64,000 bases of DNA, from contig QZDX01000001.1 in NCBI GenBank assembly GCA_009917555.1, positions 62,001 through 126,000 of the forward strand, read 5' to 3'. The DNA is from a bacterium 1XD21-13. GTDB lineage: Bacteria > Bacillota > Clostridia > Lachnospirales > Lachnospiraceae. Below the pieces are notes generated by a model. The model worked only from the letters and a program-made list of their open reading frames with translations, was not told where the DNA came from and made no database searches. A program made the translations under genes and the position numbers. The stretch's first letter is position 1, and each line of letters begins with the position of its first letter. This document shows positions 16,764 through 27,410 of this stretch, in pieces.

Positions 16764-18103
16764 CCCATACAAAAATTCTTTTCGTGGGATTCTGCCTCTG
16801 GTGGTTAGGTATCAATAGCTGCCTCTATTTTTCTGAATTTCGCTTTATACAAAATTTTACCGGAATTCACAGAAAAAGGGCTGTTGTGCCCTATGTACTG
16901 TTGAGTGACCTCCTTACCCTTCTGATGATGTACTGTCAGAGCTCTGGTATCCTCAGACTGCTTCTGCATACAGGCATTCTCTTTTGCTTTTCCCTATTAA
17001 TATTAGGAATCAAGTGGACGGACGCTGTTGCTCCGGCCACGATTGTTCTGACACTTTTCACCTTTATGGAAGGCTTTCAGACCATTCTGATGCGCTGGCT
17101 TTCAAAATGTCAAATGAATTCCTTTACTGCCGTCTCCATACAACTTTTAGTCTCAGGAATACTAGTCATTCTGCTGATCATAACACTGAATTTCATTTCA
17201 AGAGCCTACGCCGATAGGGGGCAGCAAAAAGCTTCTTCCTATTTATATTCCTTACTATTTCCATGCGCCTTCATTGTGTGGGTCATCCGCAGCGGCCTGG
17301 GTCTGGATGTGTGGACACGGCCTGCACCTGCACCAAATGCATTTCTTGGAGATCCATCCAATCTGTGGGCGTTGGCATGGGTTCTGGGCGCATGTATCAT
17401 CTTTTTTATTATTTTAAGACTGGTAAACAGGATCACCGTAATTTCTATGCAGGAAACGGAGCAAAAAAGGTTGGAGGATCAGATAAAAAAACAATACATC
17501 TATCTAGAGGAGGCAAAGAAAAGGAACGAAAAATACCGCATGTTCCAGCATGATATTGATAACCATTTTTTAGTTTTATCCGGCCTGCTCCATGAAAGGA
17601 AATATCAGGAGGCAGAGGCGTATTTTGAAAATCTTTGCGGTGCTTCCAGGGAACTGCTCCTTGGACTGGAAAGCGGAAATCCTGTCATAGATATTCTTTT
17701 AAAGGAGAAGATCAGCTATGCAAGCTCAAACGGGATCAAGATTCTATGGGATGTCTGCCTTCCACCCGATACCTCTGTGGCAGATATGGATTTGTGCATC
17801 ATTCTGGCAAATGCAATGGACAATGCAATTTGGGCGTGTATCCGTGAAAAAATCGAGCAGCCTGAAATCTCCGTTTCCGTCCACAGACGGCACGATTTTC
17901 TTATTTTTGAAGTCAAAAATCCCCTCCCTGACACATACCAAGGCTTTCAGTATGGAACAGGGCTGAAAAATATCAAGCATACCGTTGAAAAATATGAGGG
18001 AACCATGGAAATTACAGTTGACAGAAACACGTTTCTTCTGGCGATACTGCTATGCATAAAACCGTCTGCGCACAAAGAGCCGCCGTCTGCGAAAGCCGGC
18101 TAG
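16760..18103 (+). CDS. GHKL sensor histidine kinase (AgrC-like)
   Basis: A 447-residue kinase with about six or seven membrane segments in residues 1-225, a coiled linker, His264 in F-Q-H-D-I-D-N-H-F and a GHKL ATPase domain (D-N-A-I-W, G-T-G-L-K-N-I). This is the layout of AgrC and of bacteriocin/peptide-pheromone kinases. It is translationally coupled to the LytTR regulator. The cognate signal is unknown, as no pheromone precursor is visible within the window around it. Confidence 0.92.
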   Translation: MTHTKILFVGFCLWWLGINSCLYFSEFRFIQNFTGIHRKRAVVPYVLLSDLLTLLMMYCQSSGILRLLLHTGILFCFSLLILGIKWTDAVAPATIVLTLFTFMEGFQTILMRWLSKCQMNSFTAVSIQLLVSGILVILLIITLNFISRAYADRGQQKASSYLYSLLFPCAFIVWVIRSGLGLDVWTRPAPAPNAFLGDPSNLWALAWVLGACIIFFIILRLVNRITVISMQETEQKRLEDQIKKQYIYLEEAKKRNEKYRMFQHDIDNHFLVLSGLLHERKYQEAEAYFENLCGASRELLLGLESGNPVIDILLKEKISYASSNGIKILWDVCLPPDTSVADMDLCIILANAMDNAIWACIREKIEQPEISVSVHRRHDFLIFEVKNPLPDTYQGFQYGTGLKNIKHTVEKYEGTMEITVDRNTFLLAILLCIKPSAHKEPPSAKAG

Positions 18104-18206
18104 CGAAGACAAAGGGTGGGCCGATATACTCTATGAAAACTCGTGTGATGGCAATACGCCAATATATCTTTAGCTTGTCGTTCATAAGAAAAGGAGGTAA
18201 GTGATT

Positions 18207-18620
18207 ATGGTAAATCATGTAAAACCGGGCTATGTAAACCCATTAACCATTACAAAAAGCAGTAAAAACGGACAGACAAATTCTCTCCTTCCAAGAGTAT
18301 CAAAAAAGGTCGAAAAAAGACAAAGCTCCTTAGAGGCCCAAAAGCAATCCATTCAAAATTCACTGCTGCTCATGAAGGGAACCTCCGGTGATACAAAGGC
18401 TTCGGAAAAAACCATTGAATTTCTGGAACAGAAGCTGAAAGAAATCACCCTTGAGTTAAAAACCAACAGGCAAAAGCCCTCCCAGGAAGCGCCTGGAAAT
18501 GTAAGCACTCCAATGCAAAGTAACAAAGCAACCGCTTCTCCGGCAGACGTGCATTTGCCTCCGAATAAAAGATTTGATCGCCTGGAGCTTACAGCTAAAG
18601 AACAGCGCTATCAGGTATAA
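18207..18620 (+). CDS. Uncharacterised coiled-coil protein
   Basis: A 137-residue protein of no family I recognise. It has no signal peptide or membrane segment. Residues 30-90 are Lys/Glu/Gln-rich with heptad-like spacing (I-E-F-L-E-Q-K-L-K-E-I), followed by a Pro/Ser/Thr-rich stretch. It is 103 bases after the kinase gene on the same strand and ends at a strong hairpin, so it may be the last gene of that operon. The ATG at 18207 has AGGAGG nine bases upstream. A GTG two codons earlier is too close. Confidence 0.65.
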   Translation: MVNHVKPGYVNPLTITKSSKNGQTNSLLPRVSKKVEKRQSSLEAQKQSIQNSLLLMKGTSGDTKASEKTIEFLEQKLKEITLELKTNRQKPSQEAPGNVSTPMQSNKATASPADVHLPPNKRFDRLELTAKEQRYQV

Positions 18621-18664
18621 CTCACATAAAATACTTTACTGTTTGCAGAGAATGTTCTTTCTAA

Positions 18665-18725
18665 AGTGCTGCGCCCCAAGCCCTGGTATAGTAAAAAACT
18701 GCATTGTGGTTTGGGGCGCAGTACT
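18665..18725. terminator. Bidirectional hairpin between convergent genes
   Basis: A 15-bp stem (18665-18679 with 18711-18725, core CTGCGCCCCAA/TTGGGGCGCAG) separates the plus-strand gene ending at 18620 from uvrA ending at 18728. The plus strand continues into ATTTACTTTTTATC, weakly T-rich. Confidence 0.65.
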
Positions 18726-18727
18726 AT

Positions 18728-21562
18728 TTACTTTTTATCTTTGCCCAAATATCTCTTCAGATATTGTCCTGTATAGGAGACGGGCTGATCCGCCACCTCC
18801 TCCGGCGTTCCCGCGGCAATGACGGTTCCGCCCCGGTCGCCTCCTTCCGGTCCCATATCAATAATATAATCCGCCGTCTTAATCACATCCAGATTGTGTT
18901 CAATCACCACAACCGTATTTCCGCCCTCTGCCAGACGCTGCAGAATCTCCGTCAGCTTATGCACATCCGCAAAGTGCAGACCCGTGGTAGGCTCATCCAG
19001 AATATAAATGGTCTTTCCCGTACTCCGGCGGCTCAGCTCCGTTGCCAGCTTGATACGCTGCGCCTCTCCTCCGGAAAGCGTTGTGGAGGGCTGTCCCAGT
19101 TTAATATAGGACAAGCCCACGTCATAAAGCGTCTCTATCTTCCGCTTAATGGAGGGAACGTGCTCGAAAAAGCTCAGAGCCTCCTCTACCGTCATGTCCA
19201 GTACGTCAAAAATGCTCTTTCCCTTATACTTTACGTCCAGTGTCTCCCGGTTATAACGCTTTCCCTGGCAGACCTCGCAGGGCACATACACGTCCGGAAG
19301 GAAATGCATCTCAATCTTGATAATTCCGTCGCCGGAGCACGCCTCGCAACGGCCGCCTTTTACATTGAAGCTGAAACGGCCCTTCTTATATCCCTTGCTC
19401 TTGGCGTCGGCCGTAGCCGCAAAGAGATCCCGAATCTGGTCGAATACCCCCGTATAGGTGGCCGGATTGGAACGGGGCGTCCGTCCGATGGGCGACTGGT
19501 CAATGGCAATCACCTTGTCTAGCTGCTCCACGCCCAGAATCCCCTTGTTTCTGCCGGGAATGGTTCTGGCCCGATTCAGCTTTTTCGCCAGGGTTTTATA
19601 CAAAATCTCATTTACCAGGGAGCTCTTTCCCGAACCGGACACGCCTGTGACACAGGTCATGACACCCAGGGGGAATTCCACATCTATCTTTTTCAGATTA
19701 TTTTCCTGAGCACCCTTTACTGTGAGCCAGCCCGTGGGTGTACGGCGGTTTTCCGGCACAGGGATCCGAAGTCTGCCGCTAAGGTACGCTCCCGTAATGG
19801 ATTCCGGACAGGCCATAATCTCCTCCGCAGTTCCGGCTGCCACCACCTTTCCACCATGCTCTCCTGCACCCGGACCAATATCCACAATGTAATCTGCCGC
19901 ATACATGGTATCCTCGTCATGCTCCACCACCACCAGGGTATTTCCCAGATCCCTAAGGCGCTTTAAGGTAGCCAAAAGCTTGTCGTTGTCCCGCTGATGG
20001 AGGCCGATGCTGGGCTCGTCCAGAATGTAGGCAACTCCCACCAGACCGGAGCCAATCTGAGTAGCCAGACGGATTCGCTGTGCCTCGCCTCCCGATAGGC
20101 TTCCGGTAGCTCTCGCCAGGGTCAGATACTCCAAGCCCACGTCAATGAGAAAGCCAATGCGTGCCCGAATCTCCTTGAGGATCTGAGCGCCGATAAGCTC
20201 CTGCTGGGGTGTCAGCTTTAAATCCTGCAAAAATTCATGGAGCTTCAAAATGGACATGGCCGTCAGCTCATAAATATTTTTGTCCGCAATGGTTACGGCC
20301 AGGGACGTCTTTTTAAGCCTCTGTCCGCCGCAGCTCTTGCAGGGCGTAATACGCATAAAGCTCTCATACTCCTGCCGCATAATTTCAGAACCAGTTTCCC
20401 GGTAACGGCGCTCCACATTTTTAACCAATCCCTCAAAGGTCACGTCATAGACGCCCTCGCCCCGCTGTCCCTTGTAGCGGACCTTCATATGCTTGCCGCC
20501 CATGCCGTGTATCAGCACCTGCTGAATCTTCGGATCAAGCTCCTCATAAGGCGTATTCAGGTCAAAATGGTATTCCTCGGTCAGTCCTTTTAAAATGGCA
20601 TAGGTAAAACTGGAGGGGTCCGTACAGGACTGCCAGCCGGTTACCACAATAGCGCCCCCTGCAATGCTCAAAGACTTGTCCGGGATCATCAGATCTTCAT
20701 CAAATTCCATCTTATACCCCAGACCAAAGCAGTCCGGGCAGGCACCAAAGGGATTGTTGAAGGAAAAGCTTCTCGGCTCCACCTCCTCCATACTGATGCC
20801 GCAGTCCGGGCAGGCATAGCTTGAACTGAAAGTCAACAGCTCCCCGTCTACCACATCCACCACCAAAAGTCCGTCCGAGAGATTCATAACCGTCTCAATG
20901 GAATCTGCCAGGCGGCGTTCAATACCTTCCTTCACCACAAGACGATCCACCACGATCTCTATCAGGTGCTTGACGTTTTTGTCCAGCTTGATTTCCTCTG
21001 AAAGCTCGTAGAGATTTCCGTCAATCTTCACTCGAACAAAACCGCTTTTCCGAGCCTGCTCCAGAACCTTTACATGCTCGCCCTTTCGTCCCTTGACCAC
21101 CGGGGCAAGAAGCTGAATACGGGTTCTCTCCGGCAGAGCCGTAATCTGATCCACCATCTGATCCACGCTCTGCTTTTTGATCTCCTTGCCGCATTTTGGA
21201 CAGTGGGGGATTCCCACTCTTGCGAACAGCAGACGAAAATAGTCGTAAATCTCCGTCACAGTTCCCACCGTGGAACGCGGGTTGCGGTTTGTGGACTTCT
21301 GATCAATGGAAATAGCCGGAGACAGGCCCTCAATACTTTCCACGTCGGGTTTCTCCATCTGCCCCAGAAACTGTCTGGCGTAGGAGGAAAGGGACTCCAT
21401 ATACCGGCGCTGCCCTTCAGCATAAATGGTGTCAAAGGCCAGGGAGGATTTTCCCGAACCGCTCAGGCCCGTCAGCACTACAAATTCTTCTCTTGGGATA
21501 TCGATACTTAAGTCCTGCAGGTTATGCTCGTTTGCGCCTCGAATGCGAATGTAATTTTTCAT
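18728..21562 (-). CDS. uvrA: Excinuclease ABC subunit A
   Basis: A 944-residue UvrA, the damage-recognition ATPase of nucleotide excision repair. Both ABC modules are complete: Walker [10 protein letters not shown] near residue 32 and G-V-S-G-S-G-K-S-S near 640, with S-G-G-E-A-Q-R signatures after each. The zinc modules are seen as C-P-D-C...C-P-D-C and C-E-A-C...C-E-V-C. The length is standard. It lies downstream of uvrB with a 180-bp gap in which I see nothing distinctive. Confidence 0.98.
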   Translation of the reverse strand: MKNYIRIRGANEHNLQDLSIDIPREEFVVLTGLSGSGKSSLAFDTIYAEGQRRYMESLSSYARQFLGQMEKPDVESIEGLSPAISIDQKSTNRNPRSTVGTVTEIYDYFRLLFARVGIPHCPKCGKEIKKQSVDQMVDQITALPERTRIQLLAPVVKGRKGEHVKVLEQARKSGFVRVKIDGNLYELSEEIKLDKNVKHLIEIVVDRLVVKEGIERRLADSIETVMNLSDGLLVVDVVDGELLTFSSSYACPDCGISMEEVEPRSFSFNNPFGACPDCFGLGYKMEFDEDLMIPDKSLSIAGGAIVVTGWQSCTDPSSFTYAILKGLTEEYHFDLNTPYEELDPKIQQVLIHGMGGKHMKVRYKGQRGEGVYDVTFEGLVKNVERRYRETGSEIMRQEYESFMRITPCKSCGGQRLKKTSLAVTIADKNIYELTAMSILKLHEFLQDLKLTPQQELIGAQILKEIRARIGFLIDVGLEYLTLARATGSLSGGEAQRIRLATQIGSGLVGVAYILDEPSIGLHQRDNDKLLATLKRLRDLGNTLVVVEHDEDTMYAADYIVDIGPGAGEHGGKVVAAGTAEEIMACPESITGAYLSGRLRIPVPENRRTPTGWLTVKGAQENNLKKIDVEFPLGVMTCVTGVSGSGKSSLVNEILYKTLAKKLNRARTIPGRNKGILGVEQLDKVIAIDQSPIGRTPRSNPATYTGVFDQIRDLFAATADAKSKGYKKGRFSFNVKGGRCEACSGDGIIKIEMHFLPDVYVPCEVCQGKRYNRETLDVKYKGKSIFDVLDMTVEEALSFFEHVPSIKRKIETLYDVGLSYIKLGQPSTTLSGGEAQRIKLATELSRRSTGKTIYILDEPTTGLHFADVHKLTEILQRLAEGGNTVVVIEHNLDVIKTADYIIDMGPEGGDRGGTVIAAGTPEEVADQPVSYTGQYLKRYLGKDKK

Positions 21563-21743
21563 ATTGCTCCTCTTTTACTTTTTTCGTATATAGTTCAGTA
21601 TGACTTTTCTTTTGTTTTCTGATACCCTGTTTATCTCAAACCGCAGAAGGTTTCCGCCTGTCCGACAGCTGATTTATCTGATTTTGAATCATTACGCTAA
21701 TGCCGGTGTCGTGACTGCAATAATAGAAGCATATTTTTTACAG

Positions 21744-23726
21744 TCACATATCATGAATCTGTTTTTTCAGCTCTATCATGCGGTCACGCAGCTCGGCCGC
21801 CGCCTCGAAGTCCAATTCGGCCGCTGCCTTTTTCATCTTCTTTTCGATGTCCGCCACCAGCTTTTCCAGTTCCTTTTTGCTCATGGATTCCGGGTCCTTC
21901 TCGAACTGCAGATCCTTCCGCGCAATTTCTTTGGAAATGCTGATCAGATCCCGGACGGACTTTTGGATGGTCTGAGGCGTAATGCCATGCTCCTGGTTGT
22001 ACTTTTCCTGAATCTCCCGGCGCCGTTCCGTCTCGTCTATGGCAAGGCGCATGGAGTCCGTGATGACGTCCGCATACATAATCACGCGCCCCTCGGAATT
22101 GCGGGCCGCGCGCCCGATGGTTTGAATCAGCGATACCTCGGAACGCAGAAAGCCTTCCTTATCCGCATCCAAGATGGCTACCAGAGTAATCTCCGGGATG
22201 TCAAGACCCTCGCGAAGCAGATTAATTCCTACCAATACGTCAAAGACGTCCAGACGCATATCCCGGATAATCTGTGTTCGCTCCAGAGTATCGATATCGG
22301 AGTGAAGGTATTTTACTCGAATGCCCAGCTCGCGCATGTAATCGGTGAGGTCCTCGGCCATCCGCTTTGTCAGTGTGGTAATCAGTATCTTATGTCCGGC
22401 CGCCGTCTCTTTGTTTACCTCGCCCACCAGATCGTCAATCTGTCCCTCCACCGGCCGCACTTCTACCTTCGGGTCCAGAAGTCCCGTGGGGCGGATGATC
22501 TGCTCCGCCCGAAGGAGCTCGTGATCCTCCTCATAGGCTCCGGGAGTTGCAGATACAAAGAGCATCTGATCTATTTTACTTTCAAATTCCCCAAAGTTTA
22601 AGGGTCGGTTGTCCTTTGCCGAGGGCAGGCGGAAGCCGTAGTCCACCAGGGTTGATTTTCTGGACTGGTCCCCTGCATGCATACCCCGAATCTGCGGAAT
22701 AGTTTTGTGAGACTCATCTATGATAATCAAAAAATCATCCGGGAAATAGTCCATGAGAGTGCTTGGGGGCACGCCCGGATCCAGACCCGACAGATGCCGG
22801 GAATAGTTCTCAATGCCGGAGCAGAATCCCGTTTCCTTAAGCATCTCAATGTCAAAGTTGGTCCGCTCGGAGATTCTCTGGGCCTCCAGAAGCTTGTCCT
22901 CGCCTTTGAAGTAGCGGATGCGTTCCTCAAGCTCCTCTTCAATATTTTTGGCCGCTCTGCGGATCTGCTCTGCCGGAACTACATAATGGGAGGCCGGAAA
23001 GATTGCCACGTGCTCCCGGGAGCCTTTGATCTCTCCGGTCAGTACGTCAATCTCGGAGATACGGTCAATCTCGTCTCCGAAAAATTCTACCCGGATGGCG
23101 GTGTCCATCTCACTTGCCGGTATGATCTCCAGAACATCCCCTCTTACCCGGAAGGTTCCCCGTTTGAAGTCCATGTCGTTTCGGTCATACTGGATATCTA
23201 CCAGCTGGCGCAGAACTTCGTCCCGATCCTTTTGCATGCCCGGGCGGAGGGATACCATCATCTTCTCGAAGTTCTCCGGCTCTCCCAGGCCGTAGATGCA
23301 GGAGACGGAGGATACGATGATCACGTCTCTTCGTTCTATCAGCGCGGCTGTGGCGGAGAGGCGCAGCTTGTCGATCTCGTCGTTGACGGAGGAATCCTTG
23401 GCGATGTAGGTATCGCTGGAGGGGACGTAGGCTTCCGGTTGGTAGTAGTCGTAGTAGGAGACAAAATACTCCACTGCATTCTCCGGGAAAAATTCTTTGA
23501 ATTCGCCGTACAACTGAGCAGCGAGGGTTTTATTGTGCGCTATTACCAAAGTGGGTTTATTAAGCTGCTGGATGACATTTGCCATTGTAAAGGTCTTTCC
23601 TGAGCCTGTAACACCTAGTAACGTCTGGAATTGGTTGCCCTCTTTGAAGCCTTTTACGAGCGCTTCTATCGCCTGGGGCTGGTCGCCGGTGGGTTGGTAT
23701 TCACTGTGAAGTTTAAATTTCGACAT
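21744..23726 (-). CDS. uvrB: Excinuclease ABC subunit B
   Basis: A 660-residue UvrB, the helicase-like partner that verifies damage and loads UvrC. Walker A is G-V-T-G-S-G-K-T near residue 43, the beta-hairpin region follows with [10 protein letters not shown], then D-E-S-H and the C-terminal UVR motif (last ~40 residues). The ATG at 23726 begins M-S-K-F-K-L and has AGAGG six bases upstream. An extension to 23780 lacks a ribosome site. I found no convincing SOS box upstream. Confidence 0.97.
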   Translation of the reverse strand: MSKFKLHSEYQPTGDQPQAIEALVKGFKEGNQFQTLLGVTGSGKTFTMANVIQQLNKPTLVIAHNKTLAAQLYGEFKEFFPENAVEYFVSYYDYYQPEAYVPSSDTYIAKDSSVNDEIDKLRLSATAALIERRDVIIVSSVSCIYGLGEPENFEKMMVSLRPGMQKDRDEVLRQLVDIQYDRNDMDFKRGTFRVRGDVLEIIPASEMDTAIRVEFFGDEIDRISEIDVLTGEIKGSREHVAIFPASHYVVPAEQIRRAAKNIEEELEERIRYFKGEDKLLEAQRISERTNFDIEMLKETGFCSGIENYSRHLSGLDPGVPPSTLMDYFPDDFLIIIDESHKTIPQIRGMHAGDQSRKSTLVDYGFRLPSAKDNRPLNFGEFESKIDQMLFVSATPGAYEEDHELLRAEQIIRPTGLLDPKVEVRPVEGQIDDLVGEVNKETAAGHKILITTLTKRMAEDLTDYMRELGIRVKYLHSDIDTLERTQIIRDMRLDVFDVLVGINLLREGLDIPEITLVAILDADKEGFLRSEVSLIQTIGRAARNSEGRVIMYADVITDSMRLAIDETERRREIQEKYNQEHGITPQTIQKSVRDLISISKEIARKDLQFEKDPESMSKKELEKLVADIEKKMKKAAAELDFEAAAELRDRMIELKKQIHDM

Positions 23727-23834
23727 AAAAAGCCTCTCTTTCACGGAATTACTTCGACTACTATAAGCCATAAAATTCATGCAATTAAAAATAATTTCAT
23801 ATAAATTTTTGCAAAAAATTGCTATATATAGCTT

Positions 23835-24205
23835 TTATCTATTTTCTTCCTCCATTTCCAATAACATACGGTCAAAATCCCTTCAAACTGTTCCGCCCAG
23901 TCTTTCAAATCTCTGTATTTTACCGTTCGGTGAATCTTTCCATGTCTGAAGTCCCATATGCTCCTTCTCATTATCTGCTCTCTGGTAAATCACCTCTGCT
24001 GCAGTTTCCCCATGAATCGCCCAGTGTAGCTGTTTTGGACTTTTGCATAATTAAGCCGTTCATCATCCATTGCAAATCCCTTAATGGTGAACTCTTCTAT
24101 AATTCCATATGCCCATTTCCCAAACTGCACTGCCCGTTCCGAATCAGCTTTATTTCCTACCGCAATAATAGCTTTCAAATGGTAATGGCTCGTATTTGTT
24201 CACAC
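23835..24205 (-). pseudogene. RhuM-family remnant, frameshifted
   Basis: The minus strand encodes pieces typical of the C-terminal half of RhuM-type virulence proteins: A-I-I-A-V-G...E-R-A-V-Q-F-G-K-W-A and F-T-I-K-G-F-A-M-D-D-E-R-L in one frame. A one-base loss near 24030 is followed in the next frame by L-H-W-A-I-H-G-E-T-A-A-E and R-A-D-N-E-K-E-H-M-G-L. A further shift is needed to reach the likely tail M-L-L-E-M-E-E-E-N-R and its TAA near 23835. The N-terminal half is missing. This is a decayed gene, not a working product. Confidence 0.7.
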
Positions 24206-24252
24206 ATTATATAGCAAGGCTTATTATAGCAAAAATACTTTTAAAAGTACAT

Positions 24253-24297
24253 AGAAAAAGGAACAAATATTCGATTTTTTTCATTTGTTCCTTTTCT
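24253..24297 (-). terminator. Hairpin between rhuM remnant and DUF2971 gene
   Basis: AAAAAGGAACAAAT (24255-24268) pairs with ATTTGTTCCTTTT (24283-24295). Both flanks are A/T runs, so it can end transcripts from either side. It lies 155 bases beyond the DUF2971 stop. The rest of 24179-24450 shows no gene. Confidence 0.55.
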
Positions 24298-24450
24298 GTA
24301 TATATTCAGTTAAATCATGTTAAAGCCTAGCATTTCCATCCCCGCTAGCCACAACTTTGACACCCCAAAAATTCCAATCCGTTTTCCTGTTAATTCCCAT
24401 ATGGGCTTATCCTTTGTACTGCCGCTTATCGATATAGTTTCCACAAACCT

Positions 24451-25272
24451 CTAAGAGATCGGCTTCCGTAGCGGACAATCCGACATACTGATCTTGTTCT
24501 TTAGGGAATTCAGCCCACAGTCAACCAAATAATCCTGCAGAATCGGTATCGACTGAGAGGATGTGGGGCCGATAATGATCTCTCCGAACAATTCCGACAT
24601 ATGAAGCCCCAGCCTTCCGCACATTCGGTTCAAGTCAAGGGGATAATATTTCTTAATCCTCCCCGCTGACACATGGTATCTTGGCTCCACCGCAAATTCA
24701 TTTAATATAAAGGGAGAAATCACCAGCCGGCGCTCCTTCTCTCTTGCAAAGGAGGGATGCTTAAAGGCTGCCGACTGGATCCACGCATCGTTCATAAGCT
24801 CCCGCAGCTCCTGCTGTATTTCTGCAAATTCCCTTTTTTCCATCATTAACTGATAAAACTCTTCCACAAGCCGGTGCTCCCGCATATCCTTCTGGTAATA
24901 CACCGTTTGCAGTGATACGGCTCCGCCTGTCATTTTCTGCAGCAGATTTTCATGAAAAGCAATGCAGACGCCCTGTCCCAAATGCCCGTACCGCTCCCAC
25001 TGAGCCGCGTCATCTCTGTACTTGGAAAAGCAGGCCGCATACGCTGAATAGCGGAATTCTTCCTCCAGCTCCCCGCGAAAAAGCTTCTCTATCACACGGC
25101 TCTTCTCCTCCTCGCCGTCCGACTGCAGTCGTTCCATGACAGCGCGGCATAAGCCGTTCATAAAAAATCTCATTTCAGAGGCATCATTCATATTCAAAAT
25201 ATTATTCAGCCTCAGCTCCGCACACCGGATAATGCCATCAAAGGCTGCAAAGTCCGTGTAATGATACAGCAT
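24451..25272 (-). CDS. DUF2971 domain protein
   Basis: A 273-residue DUF2971 protein. It shows the family features L-Y-H-Y-T-D-F at the start, L-R-L-N-N-I-L-N-M-N-D-A-S-E-M and Y-A-A-C-F-S-K-Y-R-D-D-A-A-Q-W-E-R-Y-G. The biochemical function is unknown; members are scattered in accessory regions. The ATG at 25272 has GGAGGTG upstream; the start five codons earlier would overlap that site. It stands alone next to the rhuM remnant, which suggests a variable locus inserted beside uvrB. Confidence 0.85.
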   Translation of the reverse strand: MLYHYTDFAAFDGIIRCAELRLNNILNMNDASEMRFFMNGLCRAVMERLQSDGEEEKSRVIEKLFRGELEEEFRYSAYAACFSKYRDDAAQWERYGHLGQGVCIAFHENLLQKMTGGAVSLQTVYYQKDMREHRLVEEFYQLMMEKREFAEIQQELRELMNDAWIQSAAFKHPSFAREKERRLVISPFILNEFAVEPRYHVSAGRIKKYYPLDLNRMCGRLGLHMSELFGEIIIGPTSSQSIPILQDYLVDCGLNSLKNKISMSDCPLRKPIS

Positions 25273-25354
25273 AATTTCCACCTCCAAAGGGAGCTTCCAA
25301 TAACAAATTCACAACGCTGCTATTTGAGCCCCTTCACACCCTTTCCTGAAATAA

Positions 25355-25363
25355 AGTATAACA
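25355..25363 (-). promoter_or_regulatory. Extended -10 promoter of the DUF2971 gene
   Basis: Minus strand TGTTATACT fits an extended -10 element (TGnTATAAT type). No good -35 box is seen. It lies about 85 bases before the start codon. Confidence 0.4.
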
Positions 25364-25418
25364 TAGTCCAATAAGGTAAGAAAGAAATTTTTATTGTCTA
25401 CAGCCATGGGATTCCTGA

Positions 25419-26705
25419 TTATTCATACCGCAGCGCCTCAATGGGATTCATTTTTGCCGCCTTATTTGCCGGATAATACCCAAAAAAGACGCCTATAAGA
25501 ATCGAAAAGATTACAGAAAAGACAATTCCGGTTGTGGACGGGGATGCTGCGTATCCCAAGAAATTCGTAGCCGCCACCGACAAGGCCAATCCTGACACAA
25601 TTCCGATAAAACCGCCCAGTAGACAGATTACAATAGATTCCATGATAAACTGTAAGCGGATGGAACCATTGGTGGCTCCCAACGCCTTTCTGGTTCCAAT
25701 CTCACGGGTGCGTTCCGTAATGGAAACCAGCATAATATTCATCACGCCAATACCTCCCACCAGGAGAGAGATACCCGCAATGACAGAAATGGCAATGGAA
25801 ATAGTGGACAGCATCTCCGTCATGGAGGACACCATGGCCTCCAGGCTGACTGCACTCACCTCATAGCTTTTATTATTTCCATAATATCGGCTGTTGAACC
25901 AGCTCTCCAGTTCCTCACAAAATGCGCTGGTGTCCTCCACTCCCGCAGTGACCAGGGTAAGCTGGGAATAACCTGTTGTAGAATGATTTTGTTCCCTTGC
26001 AGCCTCCAAAGGCAGATAAACGGTTGTGGCAACATCCTCTTCCGATTCCATAGAAAAAACGGAATCATCATACTCATAAACGCCGACAATTGTGTAGGTA
26101 TAATATCGGTTATTGATATAAACCTCTATCTCCTTTCCTATGGCCTGATCCGTTTTTCCATCAAGCAGGCTGCTCACAAGCCTGTCTGAGACAAGCACTA
26201 CCCTCCTTTTATCTGCCTGATCCCGTTTTGTGAATGTTCTGCCGCCTAAAAGTGCTAAATTCTCATTTTGCAAATAGGCGTCATTCACCCCTGTTACCAT
26301 TACATTTGCCGTAAGATTACTTTTTCTCGCTGTTCCGCTTCCGGCAACTTCGTTTAGCAGGATTCCTGCAATCCGATCCCCAAAGCTTTCCCGAAATGTG
26401 TCCAGCATTTCTTCGGTCAAATAGTCCTCCTCTGACATCTGTTCCCCCATGGAAATTCCTGCAAACCGGCGCCCGTCGCTGGTTACCTCCTCCTGGCTGC
26501 TTTTTTGTTTCAATCCCAAAGTGATATTGTTCACTCCCATATCCTCCATGGAGGATGTAACGGAGGTACTGATGGAATGACCCACACTCATAATTGCAAT
26601 GACAGAGGCGATACCGATAATGATGCCTAGCATGGTCAGGAGCGCACGCATTTTATTAGCCTTCAGCCCATGGAAAGCCAGCATAATATTTTCCAGGATC
26701 AACAT
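25419..26705 (-). CDS. MacB-type ABC transporter permease
   Basis: A 428-residue permease. One N-terminal membrane segment (about 18-42, L-T-M-L-G-I-I-I-G-I-A) is followed by a large external MacB periplasmic-core-like domain (45-270) and three C-terminal FtsX-type membrane segments (about 295-420, with E-I-G-T-R-K-A-L-G-A). With the ATPase and HlyD-like adaptor directly upstream it forms a MacAB-like export or mechanotransmission system for peptides or drugs. The ATPase stop overlaps its start. Confidence 0.92.
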   Translation of the reverse strand: MLILENIMLAFHGLKANKMRALLTMLGIIIGIASVIAIMSVGHSISTSVTSSMEDMGVNNITLGLKQKSSQEEVTSDGRRFAGISMGEQMSEEDYLTEEMLDTFRESFGDRIAGILLNEVAGSGTARKSNLTANVMVTGVNDAYLQNENLALLGGRTFTKRDQADKRRVVLVSDRLVSSLLDGKTDQAIGKEIEVYINNRYYTYTIVGVYEYDDSVFSMESEEDVATTVYLPLEAAREQNHSTTGYSQLTLVTAGVEDTSAFCEELESWFNSRYYGNNKSYEVSAVSLEAMVSSMTEMLSTISIAISVIAGISLLVGGIGVMNIMLVSITERTREIGTRKALGATNGSIRLQFIMESIVICLLGGFIGIVSGLALSVAATNFLGYAASPSTTGIVFSVIFSILIGVFFGYYPANKAAKMNPIEALRYE

Positions 26706-27397
26706 CCCTTCCCCATCCTTTCTCCAATAATTTCTCCATCTCTCAAGGTGACAATCCTCCCTGTTTCCTCTGCCAGTTCCTTGGAATGGGTAATCAGGAC
26801 AATGGTTTTCCCCTCCTCCTGATTCAACCGGTGAAAAATGTCCATAATCCTCCTCCCTGTGTGGGAATCCAAGGCTCCCGTGGGCTCGTCAGCTAAGATA
26901 ATAGAGGGATTATTTGACATGGCACGGGCAATGGCCACCCTCTGCTTTTGTCCACCGGACAGTTCATCCGGCTTATGGCTCATCCGATCCTCCATTTCCA
27001 CCATTTCCAGATAGTGCTTTGCACGTTCCAGCCGTTCCTTTTTTCCCACACCTGCGTACATCATAGGAAGCTCCACATTTCGCAGGGCAGAGGTACGGCT
27101 GATCAGATTATAGGTCTGGAATACAAAGCCTATTTTCTGATTCCGGATTCCTGACAGCTCCCTGTCCCTTGCCCCCGCCACATTGATGCCGTCCAGATAA
27201 TACACCCCCTCGGTGGGCCGATCCAGCACCCCGATAATGTTCATTAATGTTGTCTTGCCTGATCCGGAGGCTCCTACGATGGAGACAAACTCCCCTTTTT
27301 CTACTGTCAAGTCTATCCCATGCAGAATTTCCAGCTCATTGGGCTGATTGATATAAAAGCGCTTGATAATTCCTTTTAACTCAATTATTTTCTCCAT
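26699..27397 (-). CDS. MacB/LolD-type ABC ATP-binding protein
   Basis: A 232-residue ATPase with Walker A G-A-S-G-S-G-K-T-T, signature L-S-G-G-Q-K-Q-R-V-A and Walker B I-I-L-A-D-E-P-T-G-A-L-D. The ATG at 27397 (M-E-K-I-I-E-L-K-G) has AGGGGAG eight bases upstream. A longer frame would overlap the adaptor gene. It powers the adjacent permease. Confidence 0.95.
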   Translation of the reverse strand: MEKIIELKGIIKRFYINQPNELEILHGIDLTVEKGEFVSIVGASGSGKTTLMNIIGVLDRPTEGVYYLDGINVAGARDRELSGIRNQKIGFVFQTYNLISRTSALRNVELPMMYAGVGKKERLERAKHYLEMVEMEDRMSHKPDELSGGQKQRVAIARAMSNNPSIILADEPTGALDSHTGRRIMDIFHRLNQEEGKTIVLITHSKELAEETGRIVTLRDGEIIGERMGKGC

Positions 27398-27410
27398 TGA
27401 CTGATCTCCC

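Noticed and set aside
21600-23603. Long plus-strand open frames opposite uvrB
   Set aside because: They are antisense shadows of a conserved repair gene, with low-complexity translations.
23819-24214. A 131-codon plus-strand frame opposite the rhuM remnant
   Set aside because: The minus strand carries clear RhuM motifs; the plus-strand translation resembles nothing.
24260-24272. GAACAAATATTC as an SOS (LexA) box for uvrB
   Set aside because: It lies more than 500 bases upstream of uvrB beyond another remnant, and is one arm of a terminator-like hairpin.
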